A stretch of DNA of 64,000 bases from Psococerastis gibbosa (taxonomy: Eukaryota; Arthropoda; Insecta; Psocodea; Psocidae), in NCBI GenBank assembly GCA_963971405.1, contig OZ020490.1, positions 25,631,464-25,695,463 of the forward strand. The letters are read 5' to 3'. Made by a program: the position numbers and the translations under genes. The notes under the pieces are model-generated. The model was given only the letters and a program-made list of their open reading frames with translations, made no database searches and was not told the origin of the DNA. Shown here piece after piece: positions 22,440 to 34,180 of the stretch; position 1 is the first letter of the stretch, and each line of letters opens with the position of its first letter.

Positions 22440-23439
22440 CCAACAGCCGCGTATTTTCCCTACTGATGAAGGTAGCTATTAGAGCTGAGCGACCTGACTT
22501 AAAAATTTCCTGATATGTCGAGCCTTGAACCTTGTCTTCATAGCTTCATAGTATAAGTCTCTATCAACTGAACTATTCCACACAACTGTTGTGCTGACAA
22601 CCATCCTCAATTGTATAATAGTGATTCCGTCTGGACAGTTTAGATTAATCGCATACAAACAATTTAATGAATGTATCCGATTGACCTCTTCAGTCGCCTC
22701 TGTAGGTTATTACCCGTGTTGAGTTGCGACACGTCTCCGATCGCATGGCGTGTAAAGACTCGCACAAGTGCAAGCACGTTACCACCTGGCCATCGAAGTC
22801 GATAAGCTAGCTAGCTAGGTCTAAAGGTAATACACATGCGTATCAGTGTACCTATAGCCTGTTGACATCAATTGTTCGTCATTATTAGCCAATCACAGCG
22901 CTAGTTACATGTCTTTTACTGATGGGTATGCAGGGTATGCTACCCGAGGCATCTTCCAAGCAGAAGATTGAGAAGAAGCATGATAAATACAGAGAGAGCG
23001 GTTGCAAGATGCTATTAGGGTAAGTGTGTAGGTATTTTTGTCTCTCAAATGTACATAGCATGATTATAACATATTGATTGATTGATTTATAGTGTATTAA
23101 GTTATAGTTCATTATTTGGTTCAACCTCCCAGGTCAAATAGACAATAACACTACCATACGCTTCATAATACGTACAATGATCAAAATCTAACGCTCCCCC
23201 TTACTAATTCGGGATAAATTATTGATTTTGAGCCACGAACACGTAGCAGCAATAGCGGTACCAATAATTGAAAAGGCATCTGTCATTCTCAGCGAGCATA
23301 AAGGCAAAGGGTAGAAGGGGGAGAGAGGGGGGGGGGGGGCAAAATACGATGCAAAATGGCGTACTATTGACATTGACATTGTATTGACAACGTGCTGAAT
23401 TTTGCTCCCATGAATATTTCAGCTGTTCTACTTCTTCTT
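22440..23439. other. No gene recognised
   Basis: Unassigned, with a G run at 23328-23339. Confidence 0.45.
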
Positions 23440-23447
23440 CTAATGCC

Positions 23448-24100
23448 TAGAGGTGTGCCGTTCCTGGTTTTTTCAGGAGCTTGCGTTACCAGTACCAGTG
23501 ATTCAAGAATAACGGTTCCTAATACGCGTTCTTTTAGGAACCAGTTCCTTAGGCTTAGGCTTAATCCTAATACTGGTGACTAGTAATCGTGCACTGTTCA
23601 TGCTCAGCACCCCAATACAAAGCAGCAATGTTCCTTTTCTGATGCTAATCCAATTCACTCAAATCCAAATATCAGAAAATATATCATGTAATCTTTTTAT
23701 TAACTATTTATCCATTTGTATTAATATATCTTCTCATTTTTTCAATAGCATAGCTATCCATCTCAGGCACACATGTCATTGTTATTGAATTGAATAATTT
23801 AGTCTAGTATGGTATGTTCCCTCCCAAAGCACATTCTTAGGAACATTTGGGGGTTGGGAATTGTTCATTTGTATCTTGTATTTTTTAGATAGAATTAAAT
23901 ACATTTTGATTTGAAATTTGATTCGACTAATTTTCCGTGGAGTAATAACTTGTTAAGTAACTGAGCGGCAACCCGGATATCCCCATTTTGCATTGCGTTC
24001 CTCAAGAACCTAATATTTTTGTATCCAGGAGCCATTGCAACTAGTTCCTAGCTCAAGAACCGTTCTTAGAAACGTCTCCAGTAAGAACAACCCACCCCTA
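23448..24100. mobile_element. hAT-type element with exact 8-bp duplication
   Basis: TAGAGGTGTGCCGTTCCTGG and CCCACCCCTA termini, flanked by CTAATGCC at 23440-23447 and 24101-24108. It is 653 bp and non-coding. The interior holds GCGTTCTTTTAGGAACCAGT-like and AAGAACCGTTCTTAG subterminal palindromes. It is longer than the relative at 18910-19294. Confidence 0.88.
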
Positions 24101-24469
24101 CTAATGCCCCTTCTACCCAAGATTGGCGATCACCATGGCAATTGTAGCCATGATGACTATACTGGGGAATTACAATGCAGTGAATTGTAAACTGTAATTT
24201 CTGATGGAATTTTTATGGACCCAGGCCTACTTATAGTGGCCCATAGGTCCCTTGTCCAATGCCAACGGCCCCATGGATTTCGCACATTATTTCAATTGTT
24301 TCCGTATGAATTTTGGCAAACTGGTAAACGTTCTCAATGTCAACCTACACCGGCTACAAGCGATAATGGACAAGCTGAGACAAGCTTACCAATGACGCAA
24401 TGAAACAGGCGAACGCATGAGTTAACCAAGTACAATGCAGTGGATTACCGTTGCCTTCTGCATCCTCTA

Positions 24470-25430
24470 ATTTTTTTTTTAATATTTAAATAAATTTACA
24501 GGCTTTGTTCAAGGTAAGTGTTATAGGGAAGTTAAAATGGCAGATCCTACAAGTTAAGAGGACTTCATGGACAAGACTTAATGCCCATATCATCTTCTTT
24601 TTCTTCTACCGAAGATCGGCGATCACCATGGCAATTGTAGTCATGATGACTATACTAGGGGAATGTTTTCATTTTTAGGCGCGGGACTCTTTCGAGTATT
24701 TGCGCCGGTCGGTGTGTGTGTGCGGAAGTGACTTATTTGGTTACTATTGGTAGTTGTGGTTAAGAATGTTTTTCTTGAGTTTGTCTAAAGGTGTGGCATG
24801 ACTAGTGAATTATTGTGATGCGTTGGTGTACCGTTATAATTTCTTTCAATGTTTAAATAAATGTACGGGCTTTGTCCAAGGTTATACTGACTGGTAAGTG
24901 TTATAGGGAAGTTTAAATGACAGATACTACAAGTTGAAGAGGAGTTCATGGACAAGACTTATAACCCGTATCTTCTCCTTCTTCTAATGCCTCTTCTATC
25001 GAAGATCCCATAGCAATTGTAGTGATGATGACTATACTAGGGGAATGTTTTCATTTTTAGGCGCGGGACTCTTTCGAGTATTTGCGCCGGTCGGTGTGTG
25101 TGTGTGCGGAAGTGACTTATTTGGTTACTATTGGTAGTTGTGGTTAAGAATGTTTTTCTTGAGTTTGTCTAAAGGTGTGGCATGACTAGTGAATTATTGT
25201 GATGCGTTGGTGTACCGTTATAATTTCTTTCAATGTTTAAATAAATGTACGGGCTTTGTCCAAGGTTATACTGACTGGTAAGTGTTATAGGGAAGTTTAA
25301 ATGACAGATACTACAAGTTGAAGAGGAGTTCATGGACAAGACTTAAAACCCGTATCTTCTCCTTCTTCTAATGCCTCTTCTATCGAAGATCCCATAGCAA
25401 TTGTAGTGATGATGACTATACTAGGGAATT
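24470..25430 (+). repeat. Tandem duplication, 382-bp period
   Basis: GAATGTTTTCATTTTTAGGC starts at 24661 and again at 25043, and the two units (24661-25042 and 25043-about 25424) are almost identical, differing by a GT microsatellite step. A diverged partial unit precedes (24470-24660). Confidence 0.85.
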
Positions 25431-25457
25431 ATAATGCAGCGGTTTCCCTTTGTCAGG

Positions 25458-25683
25458 ACATGTAGCGTAGTGGTACGGAGTACGGACTCTGACTTTCACC
25501 CGAAAGGTTGTTGGTTCGAGTCCCACACTGGCTACATTTTCTGGCCATGCTTCGGAGGGCATGTAAAGCAGGCGGTCCCGGGCTTTCCTAGTTGAGTGTA
25601 AGAGAGGGCTTTATAGCCCTAACTCCGCTAGGTTGGCTTAGTAATAGAAACAATAAAAAGTCCTTATTTATTTATTTATTAGC
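25458..25683 (+). mobile_element. SINE-A, best preserved copy
   Basis: ACATGTAGCGTAGTGGTACG (box A), GTTGGTTCGAGTCCCACAC (box B), GGCTACATTTTCTGGCCATG, CTTCGGAGGGCATGTAAAGC, GGCGGTCCCGGGCTTTCC, AACTCCGCTAGGTTGGCTTA and an AAAAAGTCCTTATTTATTTA tail. The tRNA-like head, unique body and simple tail make it a tRNA-derived SINE of about 215 bp. Confidence 0.88.
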
Positions 25684-26798
25684 CTTTTGTATCCTTCTGC
25701 CCCGTTGGCCTCGGCCTTTGGGACCAGTTTCCCAACCAGGACAAAAGAGTGCCCTGCACAGAAAAGACTGTGTTTTTTGTGTGTTTTTTGTTAAATAAGG
25801 TACACGAAACCTTTAAATAGGCATGCTCATGTATCAGATCCATGTATTGCCACTTATAGAAGGGAATGCCTCATAGCCATAAATTTTGTGTAGAAATCAT
25901 TTGCTATATTAGCTACTCGTCAATTTTTATTTCTACTGATTGACTGTCATACTGGTGTTCGCTATTAATGACCTAAACTGTATTGTCCAAATAAAGAAAC
26001 GGAATTGAACTATAATAGGTACTTTACTTTCACCAGTAAAGGAACAACATGGCTGTGTTGCTGACTTTATTGCGGCGATTTATTGAAAACATTAAAAATT
26101 GAGAACATTAAAAAAGAAATCGTTTACAACTGCTCAGGTATTTAATGTTTATTTTATTTTGGCGCCAGAAATGAAATAATTGACGAAAAATTGCCTACCT
26201 AGGGGGCAAGGAGGCCCAGTTTAACATAATGAGGGCAGACGAAGAAGCCAACGGTACCCAGTAATTGTATGGAAATTGCACCGTGGGAACTGCGAATAGC
26301 TCAGGAATAGTTTAAATCCAGAGCTAATTTTAAGAGGTGTCACGTCTCCTTCACAATTTTAGGACTACAGTTCTGTAATTTGCATCACACTGAAGCCTAC
26401 TAATAAAACGCGTTCCTCGCGCTACGTGTCTTCATCGTAATCAAATGAAGTCACTCCAGCAGTCAGGAGCGCCATTTGGGGTCCTAGAATGAGCAATTGC
26501 CCCCCCCCCCCCCCCCCCCGCGATAGGAAATAATGACTTTGAACCGCGTTTAACAATGTTCAAGACTTACGTAAGAAAAATTCAAATTCAAATAATTGTC
26601 ACCCCCACCCCCCTGCCCCAAAAAATATTGAAATATTACTAAGGCGGGGTGAAAGAACAAATAGGCTATACTTGACAGTTTTAACAATAAAACATAGAAC
26701 ATGCTAGTAGATAAGGTAACTTATAGGTTAAAAATAATAATACTATGTTTTTCGCATTAAAAAAATTGTAAATATTAAAAATTAATGAAAAAATATGA
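25684..26798. other. No gene recognised
   Basis: Unassigned, with a C run of about 20 at 26500-26519. Confidence 0.45.
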
Positions 26799-27085
26799 GT
26801 GTTTTCAACTGTGAGACAAACAAGAGCCAAGACGCGAACAGACATGGGTAACATGAAAATGACGTCACAGTCCAATGTCTTCATGGGTGGTTATAACCAG
26901 CGCGTTGGTGGCGAATCGCTGTTGCTCATTTGGCGTTACCCAGAGGACACGTGTGGTGGCACTGCACCACGGACGCGAGCAACTTTGTCCCCCTGGGTGG
27001 TTATAACCACTGGCCGCCCGCGGCATAAACATGACGTCACATTCCACTCCCACGTGACCCGCTTTTTTAACCATCTAACTTAAAT
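26799..27085 (+). repeat. R7 repeat, copy 2
   Basis: GGGTAACATGAAAATGACGT, GGGTGGTTATAACCA (twice) and AAACATGACGTCACATTCCA match 11527-11690 with an extra internal block. It contains two TGACGTCA palindromes. Confidence 0.55.
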
Positions 27086-27410
27086 TGATGGTCAAAAATA
27101 TATTTTTCCTATATTTCCTATTTAAATAACGTTTTTTTTAAACAAAAAAATAATAATTTTAAGTGGTTAAAAATAAATTTACATTATCTGCATTAAAATA
27201 GGTTTTTAAAAACTGTCAACTATTTTCGAGAAAACTCGCTCAATCGGAAGCTTTTCTCGGTAAGATAAGCACGAGCTTCCGGGTCACCCGACTTCCTCAA
27301 GCTAAGATCTGAGGGTAAAAGTGAACTTTACACTGGTGCGGCTTTATTTATAGCTTATTATGTCATCATACAAAAATACAAAAGAAGTAAAATGCTATTA
27401 TTTATTGGTT

Positions 27411-28222
27411 TATTGCTTTCCAATTCATACGTAGTATAAGGAAAGCTTTGTGACGGTCCAAAATTTTCGATTCCAAGATTTCAACGGATTTACACGTTTT
27501 AAGGTCCCAGCAACCCAAAAAAGTGGTTTTACGAAATGTTTGTCTGTCGGTTTTGATGAAATTTGGCATGTAGGTTCACAAAAACCATACCTCGGGACCT
27601 TTTTTTTTATTTGGGCTAACTCAAGTTGGGGGGTTTATTCTCAAAAAACTCCAAAAAAAATGTCTAAAAAATTATTTCCCAAAAACGGCCCCAACGATTT
27701 CTTTTAAATTCACATATATTGTAGTTGTTATTAATGTTGATAAAATGCGGGGGGTCGCTTGCCCCTTGATAGTTTGCTTTGGGGGGTAAAAAAATAAAAA
27801 TAACTAAATTTTCATGAAAAATGACTAAAAAATAATTTTTCTGCGAAACCTTCCTATCGATGATTTCTACCTTCAGGCATGTTCTAGGTGTTAAATTGAG
27901 CAACGAAACCGGAGAGGTTGCTTTCCCAGAAAAGTATTTGGTTTTGTAAAAAAAAATGTTTTTTTTTTTTTTTTTAATGATAGAAAATTCACGCTCAAAT
28001 GCATTGCGTGTCCTGCCAGGATTGCTGTGTGGTAATGTGTTGGTTTGACCTATCTAGAATTTACCTCACCTCCAGTGACGTCAGATGGACAACCCCCCCC
28101 CCCCCTGAGTTATCGGAAATTTAACTATATAAATATTATATACCATCAAATTACTCATTTTCTATGTCTACTAATTTTGATAAATTGGAAAGCATGTTCA
28201 AGTAAACTCGGACCGGTTCTTT
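27411..28222 (+). mobile_element. R1 element, full length
   Basis: From TTGCTTTCCAATTCATACG to ACTCGGACCGGTTCTT, with the middle and 3' blocks complete but the microsatellite reduced to TGTCTGTCGG. A Harbinger-like MITE starts at 28227, immediately past its end. Confidence 0.85.
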
Positions 28223-28226
28223 ATAA

Positions 28227-28479
28227 GGTGGCAATTCCACCGGTGAATTTACCTCATTTGTGATTTGAGATTTTTTGTTTGTTTTGTTTTAAGGAGACTA
28301 TTATGTAGATACTTAACTTATCTATTATAAATTAAGTTATAGTATGGTAGAGACTTATTAATGATATATATTATAACTCAATTTGTAATAGATAAGTGAA
28401 ATATCTACATAATAGTCTCCTTAAAACAAAACAAGCAAAAAATCACAAATGAAGTAAAATCGCCGGTGGAATTGCCGCC
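28227..28479. mobile_element. Harbinger-like fold-back MITE (TAA duplication)
   Basis: GGTGGCAATTCCACCGGTGA and CGCCGGTGGAATTGCCGCC termini flanked by TAA on both sides. The arms are complementary for most of their length (AGGAGACTATTATGTAGATA). The loop contains ATGGTAGAGACTTATTAATG. Relatives are at 53583-53850 and 61484-61753. Confidence 0.85.
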
Positions 28480-28928
28480 TAACAAACACAAATAACACAC
28501 CCCGGACCCAATGGTTAAAACAAATAATATAATAAGCCACGGGCTGAAATGAAAAACCTACAAAACAAGCTTCCCCTTCATTATTTCCCATTTTGAAAAT
28601 TATATGCAAAAAAGGATCAAAAAGTTATAAAATGACAGCATTTCACGGGATATTACCGGAAGTGACATTGACTACGTGTATTAACCCTTTGACCCGTCTC
28701 TCCCGTTACAGTACCTGCTCGTTATACGGCGGAGCGCATCGAGTTTTATGAAGGGTCTCGTCACGCTAACTTTATTGGAAATAGCGTCACTGTCTCACGG
28801 GGAAGCGACATTTTATGGAGTTACAGATTTACGATTCCAAATAATGACAGTATACGTCGCTTCTGTGCAGCTATAAGGTTCAGAGCTCCGCTATTTTCTC
28901 AACTCCAATGAAGTTTAGTATATTATTA
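28480..28928. other. No gene recognised
   Basis: Low-copy, less AT-rich sequence with no recognised domain in any frame. Confidence 0.4.
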
Positions 28929-30106
28929 TTGCTTTCCAATTTATACGTAAAAAATTTGTGACGGTCGAAATTTACGATTCCGAGATTTCAACGGATTTAC
29001 ACGTTTTGAGGTCCCCGGAACCCAAAAAAAGTGGTTTTTACGAAATGTCTGTCTGTCTGTCTGTCGATTTCCGGGCAAACTACTCGGTCGATCTTGATGA
29101 AATTTTGCATGTAGGTTCACAAAAATCATGCCTCGGAACCATTTTTTTTTATTTGGGGCTAACTTAATTTGGGGGGGTTTTATTCTAAAAAAAAAACAAA
29201 AAAACGTCTAAAAAAATTATTTCTCAAAAACGGCTCCAACGATTTCTTTTAAATTAACATATATTGTAGTCGTTATTAATATTAACGGAATGCGTGGGGT
29301 CGCTTGCCCCTTGATAGGTTGCTTCTGGGGGTAAAAAAATAAAAAAACTAAATTTTAATGAAAAATGACTAAAAAATAATTTTTCTGCGAAACCTTTCTA
29401 TCGTTGATTTTTATCTTCAGGCATGTTTTAGGTGCTAAATTGAGTGACGAAACCGGACAGGTTGCTTTCCCAGAAAAGTATTTGGTTTTGTAAAAAAAGA
29501 TGTTTTTTTTTTTTTTTAATGATAGAAAATTCACGCTCAAATGCATTGCGTACCCTGCCAGTATGAGGTTCATTTGTGACGTCATTTTGTAGATGGCAGC
29601 ACCAGTTGCAATGATATCAAAGCGTTGATTTTTCCATAAGCCTCAATACTATTTTAAAATGATTTTTAATTACGTATTATTTTAAAGTGATATTTTTCTA
29701 TAAATCATGGAGAATATATATATTAAATTATATGCAGCGAAATAAGGTCCAGGCATAGTAAAAATATTATAAAAAATATTAAAAGAATTAATTTGATGCT
29801 AAGAGCTTAGTTTTCGCATACAAACGGCGGCCATTTTGAATAATATTGATATCGGTTTGTCGTCAGCGAACCTAGTGTTCAAAACTGTCCCTACAGAACC
29901 TCATTGCTGTGTGGTAATGTGTTGGTCTGACCTATCTAGAATTTACCTCACATCCAGTGACGTCAGGTCGACAACCCCCCCCCCCCCCCCCGAGATATCG
30001 GAAATTTAACCATTGGAAAATTATTTACCATGAAATTACTCATTTTCTCTATCTAATAATTTTGATAAATTGGAAAGCATGTTCGAGTAAACTCGGACCG
30101 GTTCTT
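28929..30106 (+). mobile_element. R1 element, full length, interrupted
   Basis: The most complete plus-strand copy: TTGCTTTCCAATTTATACG, TCTGTCTGTCTGTCTGTCG microsatellite, TCGGTCGATCTTGATGAAAT, all middle blocks, a C run, ATAAATTGGAAAGCA and ACTCGGACCGGTTCTT. A 340-bp insertion occupies 29564-29903. Confidence 0.88.
29564..29903. mobile_element. 340-bp insertion inside R1
   Basis: TGAGGTTC at the left and GAACCTCA at the right split the R1 sequence CCCTGCCAGTA/TTGCTGTGTGG. The inverted terminus is only about 8 bp. The superfamily cannot be named. The interior includes GGCGGCCATTTTGAATAATA. Confidence 0.7.
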
Positions 30107-30113
30107 ATTATAA

Positions 30114-30196
30114 GGCGCCCATTCCATTGACCGGCTAGGGCTATTTCCAAAAACAGTGACGTGGTAGCAAACTTTCGTCGGTGGAATGGAATCGCC
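30114..30196. mobile_element. Harbinger-like MITE, 83-bp deletion derivative
   Basis: GGCGCCCATTCCATTGACCG to GGTGGAATGGAATCGCC, with CAGTGACGTGGTAGCAAAC inside. It is a shortened relative of the elements at 36938-42196. The left flank is TAA and the right flank ATA. Confidence 0.65.
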
Positions 30197-30221
30197 ATAG
30201 GGATTATTATAATACATCAGT

Positions 30222-30530
30222 AGTAAGGTGTCACGTGACGGTGTTAAAGTATGCGCGGGAAATTCAAATTAATAAATTATTGGAATACAAGAGAATGGTT
30301 GCATGTTTAATAATTGAAGGAAATACTAATTAACATTAAAATGTGCAGGTAGCACTTTGAAAAACAATAATTAGAATTTTAATTAATCAGTGAGAAAAAA
30401 TTAAAATCTCACCAAAAATATTAATTTAGCAATTTGAATTTCTCGCGCACTTTGCACTCATTTGTTTGAAACAATTGAATAAACCCCATTATAAGAAAAA
30501 ACAAATCACCATGATCGGGCTGTAGAATAG
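30222..30530. mobile_element. R5-family MITE
   Basis: GGTGTCACGTGACGGTGTTA through GCGCGGGAAATTCAAATTAA to ATCACCATGATCGGGCTGTAG. Inverse copy of 63395-63704. The ends TGCGCGGGAAATTC and AATTTCTCGCGCA are themselves inverted. Confidence 0.7.
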
Positions 30531-31200
30531 TCTGGCATGATGATGCAAAATACAGTAAACCAGATTCGGTAGTCATTGCATGTCATGTTGAAGAAAAAAA
30601 TTCTAAGAAAAACCCGACACATGCCTTCACAGAGGGACGTCCTAACTTTATGATTCACGTTTTGAGCGCGTCACGCCGATGGCCAGTAATAACCTCGTGC
30701 AAAAACAAAAAATGTTATTTAGGTTACATGCAACAAGTACATTCACTATTTGTAATGGGACTACCTTTCACAACTTCAATTTTTTATAATTCTTTGAACA
30801 TTACGTTAGGGACCGAATGAGTTACCAACACCTGCTACAAGTGCATAAGGGCCGCATTCGAATAAAACCCGATAAAGCATCAAGCAGGCTAAATGACCAT
30901 TTCGGGGTCGCAACACCTAATCATAACTGCGGTGTCACAAACTCGAAGTACCTACAAGAATATGTTAAATGACTCAGTATTTAGCCACATTTTAGAAGAA
31001 AAAGAAATAGTTCGCTAATACCTTACACGAAAAAACTCATTACTACAATGGATACTGTAAATTCAGTATTTTCAGACCCGGTACACAAAGGCAAATTCTA
31101 CGCAGCAGATCTACTAAGAAACATATCTGCACATTGGGTGATGCAGAAAGACATATTCTCTGGCAGCAGATCTGACGAGAAAAATTGTAGCAAATCGGTT
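30531..31200. other. No gene recognised
   Basis: Unassigned; the short open frames have no known motif. Confidence 0.4.
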
Positions 31201-31204
31201 GGTG

Positions 31205-31250
31205 ATGAGGCAGTAGAATACGGGATGTGAGGCCGTGGTGGTTCTGAAAG
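31205..31250 (+). repeat. Copy of the 306-380 hairpin's left arm and loop
   Basis: GCAGTAGAATACGGGATGTG and AGGCCGTGGTGGTTCTGAAA match the left arm and loop at 312-355 but lack the inverted right arm. Confidence 0.6.
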
Positions 31251-31462
31251 CGTATTTCCAAACATTTCGTCAACATCTTAAGTGGAACTGCGACTACGTC
31301 TTGTCCCTGAAGACCTTATCCCATAATGAAGGGCGCGGATTTGATGGGAAACGCTTTTCATGTTCCTCTTTGCTTAACTCAGGTAGCTCGATTAAGCCTT
31401 ATTTTGCTTTAATATGCTTATTCGTTTGCTCCGTCCACGCGAAGAAGAAATGGTAAACAATC

Positions 31463-32675
31463 CCCCCAAACTAAAACATACTGACCACTCGAGCCTGACA
31501 AGGGTAGAAGAATATGCTTATTCTTACATGTAGTCGAAAGAGAGACCTGAAGAGCCGAAGACCCCATTCGCGCGATGAAGAAGCCATCCCCTCAACTAAA
31601 ACATACTGACCACTCGAGCCGGACAAGGGTGGAAGAATATGCTTATTCTTACATGTAGTCGAAAGAGAGACCTGAAGAGCCGAAGACCCCATTCGCGCGA
31701 CGAATAACGATAAACCATCCCCTCAACTAAAACATACTGACCACTCAAGCCGGACAAGGGTAGAAGGATATGCCAATTCTTACATGTAGTCGAAAGAGAG
31801 ACCTGAAGAGCCGAAGACCCCATTCGCGCGACGAAGAACGATAAACCATCCCCTCAACTAAAACATACTGGCCACTCGAGCCTGACAAGGGTAGAAGAAT
31901 ATGCTTATACTCAGTGGCGGCTCGTGGTGTATCAAAATGGTGGGGCAACGAATTGTAATAAAGTAATAGCATATAACTTACCACTACTTGAATATCAAAT
32001 AGATTCTTCGGCATTTCGATGTGGCAAACAAGTCTATCACTTGCTGTTTACATTTTTGTAATATTTGTTTACATTACCCTGCCTGGCCGTTGGGCAGAAC
32101 CTGACTTCCCTAGTCAAAAATTCTTCTTTGAAAAATTTTATAATAATCATCACTCATGAAAAAATAGTGAAACTCTTCTCAAAAATAACTCTTATAATTA
32201 TGATTTTAAAAAAATACCAATATTCAACGATATTATTAATACGAAACATTTAAAGTCATTTTTGGGGCGCTGCCCCGCTGCCCATGTATAAATGCATATG
32301 GCATGAATTGCATTGCAAGGTCCATAAGAGAAAAGTTGTGTACACCTTTTCAATGGTGCGGACGATCTTCTTAACTTTTGCCTGACTCGGTTGCCATGGC
32401 GACCCGGGGCTAAATTGAAAATTGCCCCAAGTTGCCCAGAGCACGCACATAGCATAGCCGAATTGTAGCAGTTGCATTTTTCTTCAGAATAGTATACTAT
32501 TTTACTATTTTATTATTATTATTATTATTATTAAAAGGAAATTGCTTTGTTTGCCTGTAAAATTATGGGAGGGCTGTAGCCCCAGTGCCCTTATGGACGA
32601 GCCGCCACTGCTTATACTTACGAGCAGTCGAAAAGATGAAGAGCCGAAGACTGCGTCCGTGCGACAAAGAACTGG
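31463..32675. repeat. Minisatellite, 125-131 bp period, split by a hAT insertion
   Basis: CTAAAACATACTGACCACTC recurs at 31471, 31596, 31727 and 31858. The unit continues GAGCCGGACAAGGGTAGAAG, TATGCTTATTCTTACATGTA and GAAGAGCCGAAGACC. The last unit is cut at 31911 and resumes at 32619 after the hAT element. Because 125 and 131 are not multiples of three, the open frames through the array change phase and are not one protein. Confidence 0.88.
31912..32610. mobile_element. hAT-type element, 699 bp, exact 8-bp duplication
   Basis: CAGTGGCGGCTCGT and ACGAGCCGCCACTG termini, with CTTATACT at 31904-31911 and 32611-32618. It sits inside the last minisatellite unit, and the pre-insertion sequence can be read directly by comparison with the other units. 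No transposase frame. Confidence 0.93.
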
Positions 32676-33144
32676 TAACTCCGCCGGCTAAATACCACTA
32701 GCACATTTTGGGAAAACCAACACTACAACAGCTTGACAGTACCTATACACGAACCAGGGTACACCACACCTGGTGTCTATGGTCATACGAGAAAAGCACT
32801 CACTTCCACCTACATAGCCAGGCACTCACATTGAACACTAAGGTCGGAGACAAGGTACAACTTAGTACCTACAAGTAGCCTATCCTGACAGCAAGTTGGT
32901 GTTGCTCAGAGTTCAGACTTGAGTCTCAGGCCAGGTTAGTACACCTGGGGGCCTTCTTTAATGAGACACTAGCTGGTACAGGGTACACAATAGGTACTAT
33001 GCGGCAAGATGCAGTGTGTTTTGAGTGATTATTGCGGAGTGGTAGAAATGCTTTGCTAAGTAGAAGCCGATGACGGCTTGGCAGATGATACTGGGGGTGT
33101 TTGGAGAGAGATCACCCCTGACTGCCCAAAGAAAACGTTTTGTT
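32676..33144. other. No gene recognised
   Basis: Unassigned low-copy sequence. Confidence 0.4.
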
Positions 33145-33510
33145 TCATCAGTTTGGAATGTAATGCTAAATGGTAAGAAACGTTGACCATGGGTGAAAGC
33201 ATGATCAGTTTCGAGTGTAATGCTAAATGGGTGCGCAACGTGGACCACGGGTGAAAGGCTGAAAGCATGATCAATTTGGAGTGTAATGCTAAATGTGTGC
33301 GATGCTTGGACCATGGGGGAAAGGCTGAAAGCATGATCGATTTAAAGTGTAATGCTAATTGTGTTCAAAGCTTGGACCATGGGGGAAAGCATGCTCAGTT
33401 TGGAGTTTAATGCTAAATGGGTGCGAAACTTGGACCATGGGTGAAATTATGAGCAGTTTGGAGTGTAATGATAAATTGCTGAAAGCATGATCAGTCAAAT
33501 AGAGGCGATT
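33145..33510. repeat. Minisatellite, about 60-67 bp period, about 6 units
   Basis: GCATGATCAGTTTGGAGTGT, AATGCTAAATGGGTGCG and CTTGGACCATGGGGGAAAG recur in order about six times with unit-to-unit changes. Open frames across it are repeats of this unit. Confidence 0.8.
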
Positions 33511-33514
33511 GAGA

Positions 33515-34180
33515 TGCGGTGCTGTCGTGAATCGTTCATGCATCGAGTCACCAATGAGGAAGAAACTGAAGGGGTGCAGTAAATTAAGGTTACTTGCAGG
33601 GTTGATCATCAGTCTTGTAAAGTTTGCGATGCATTAGAAGATGGCGGTTCCGTCCAGTATCCCTTACCAAGGTTTTTCAAGCGATATTGGGAGCAAGTCG
33701 CAGAAGAATGTCAAAATAATTGAAACTCTTCCATTAACGAAAAAAAAATGTCGCCAATTTCGGCATTGGAAGCACATGGTTTCACAAAGCATCAGATACT
33801 CACGTTCGATTCTATACATCAATGGAGCGCACTTTTATCCAAAGCCTGACAGGAAGCAGCCCCCCCCCCCCTCTCCCTCTTTCGTATAGCGATAGAGTAC
33901 ATTTGTAGGGAGTGGTAGCATTGGAGAAAGAGGAAATGAATTTGTTATCAACGTCAAATCTCTTTCAATAAACTTTGCAACTTGTTACTGTCTCACTCCC
34001 CCTACTCCAAATAGACAGTCAACAAGTTGAGACTGTGGGACGCGAGGGTTATTGTTCTAAAATGTGTTACTTTGGAACTTTCCTGCTTTTTATCCCTGAA
34101 AGTTGCAAGTTTAATTTCACTATAAATTAAAGAAAAAAGTCAGCAATCGGTGTAGAAACACAGTCCTTCATATTTACTTA
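33515..34180. other. No gene recognised
   Basis: Unassigned, with a C run at 33860-33869. Confidence 0.4.

Noticed and set aside
24661..25424. CRISPR-like regular repeats
   Set aside because: Units are 382 bp with no short repeat/spacer pattern; eukaryotic tandem duplication.
26799..27085. Host promoter based on two TGACGTCA palindromes
   Set aside because: The sequence is a dispersed repeat (R7) also present at 11527-11690.
31471..32014. Repeated minus-strand open frames sharing SSALQVSLSTTCKN and SGQYVLVEGM
   Set aside because: They are translations of a 125-131 bp minisatellite. The period is not a multiple of three in frame-preserving register, and the frames end in the hAT insertion.
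33056..33609. Minus-strand open frames with repeated FSITLQTDHAF-like peptides
   Set aside because: Readings of the 60-67 bp minisatellite; no start context, splice support or domain.
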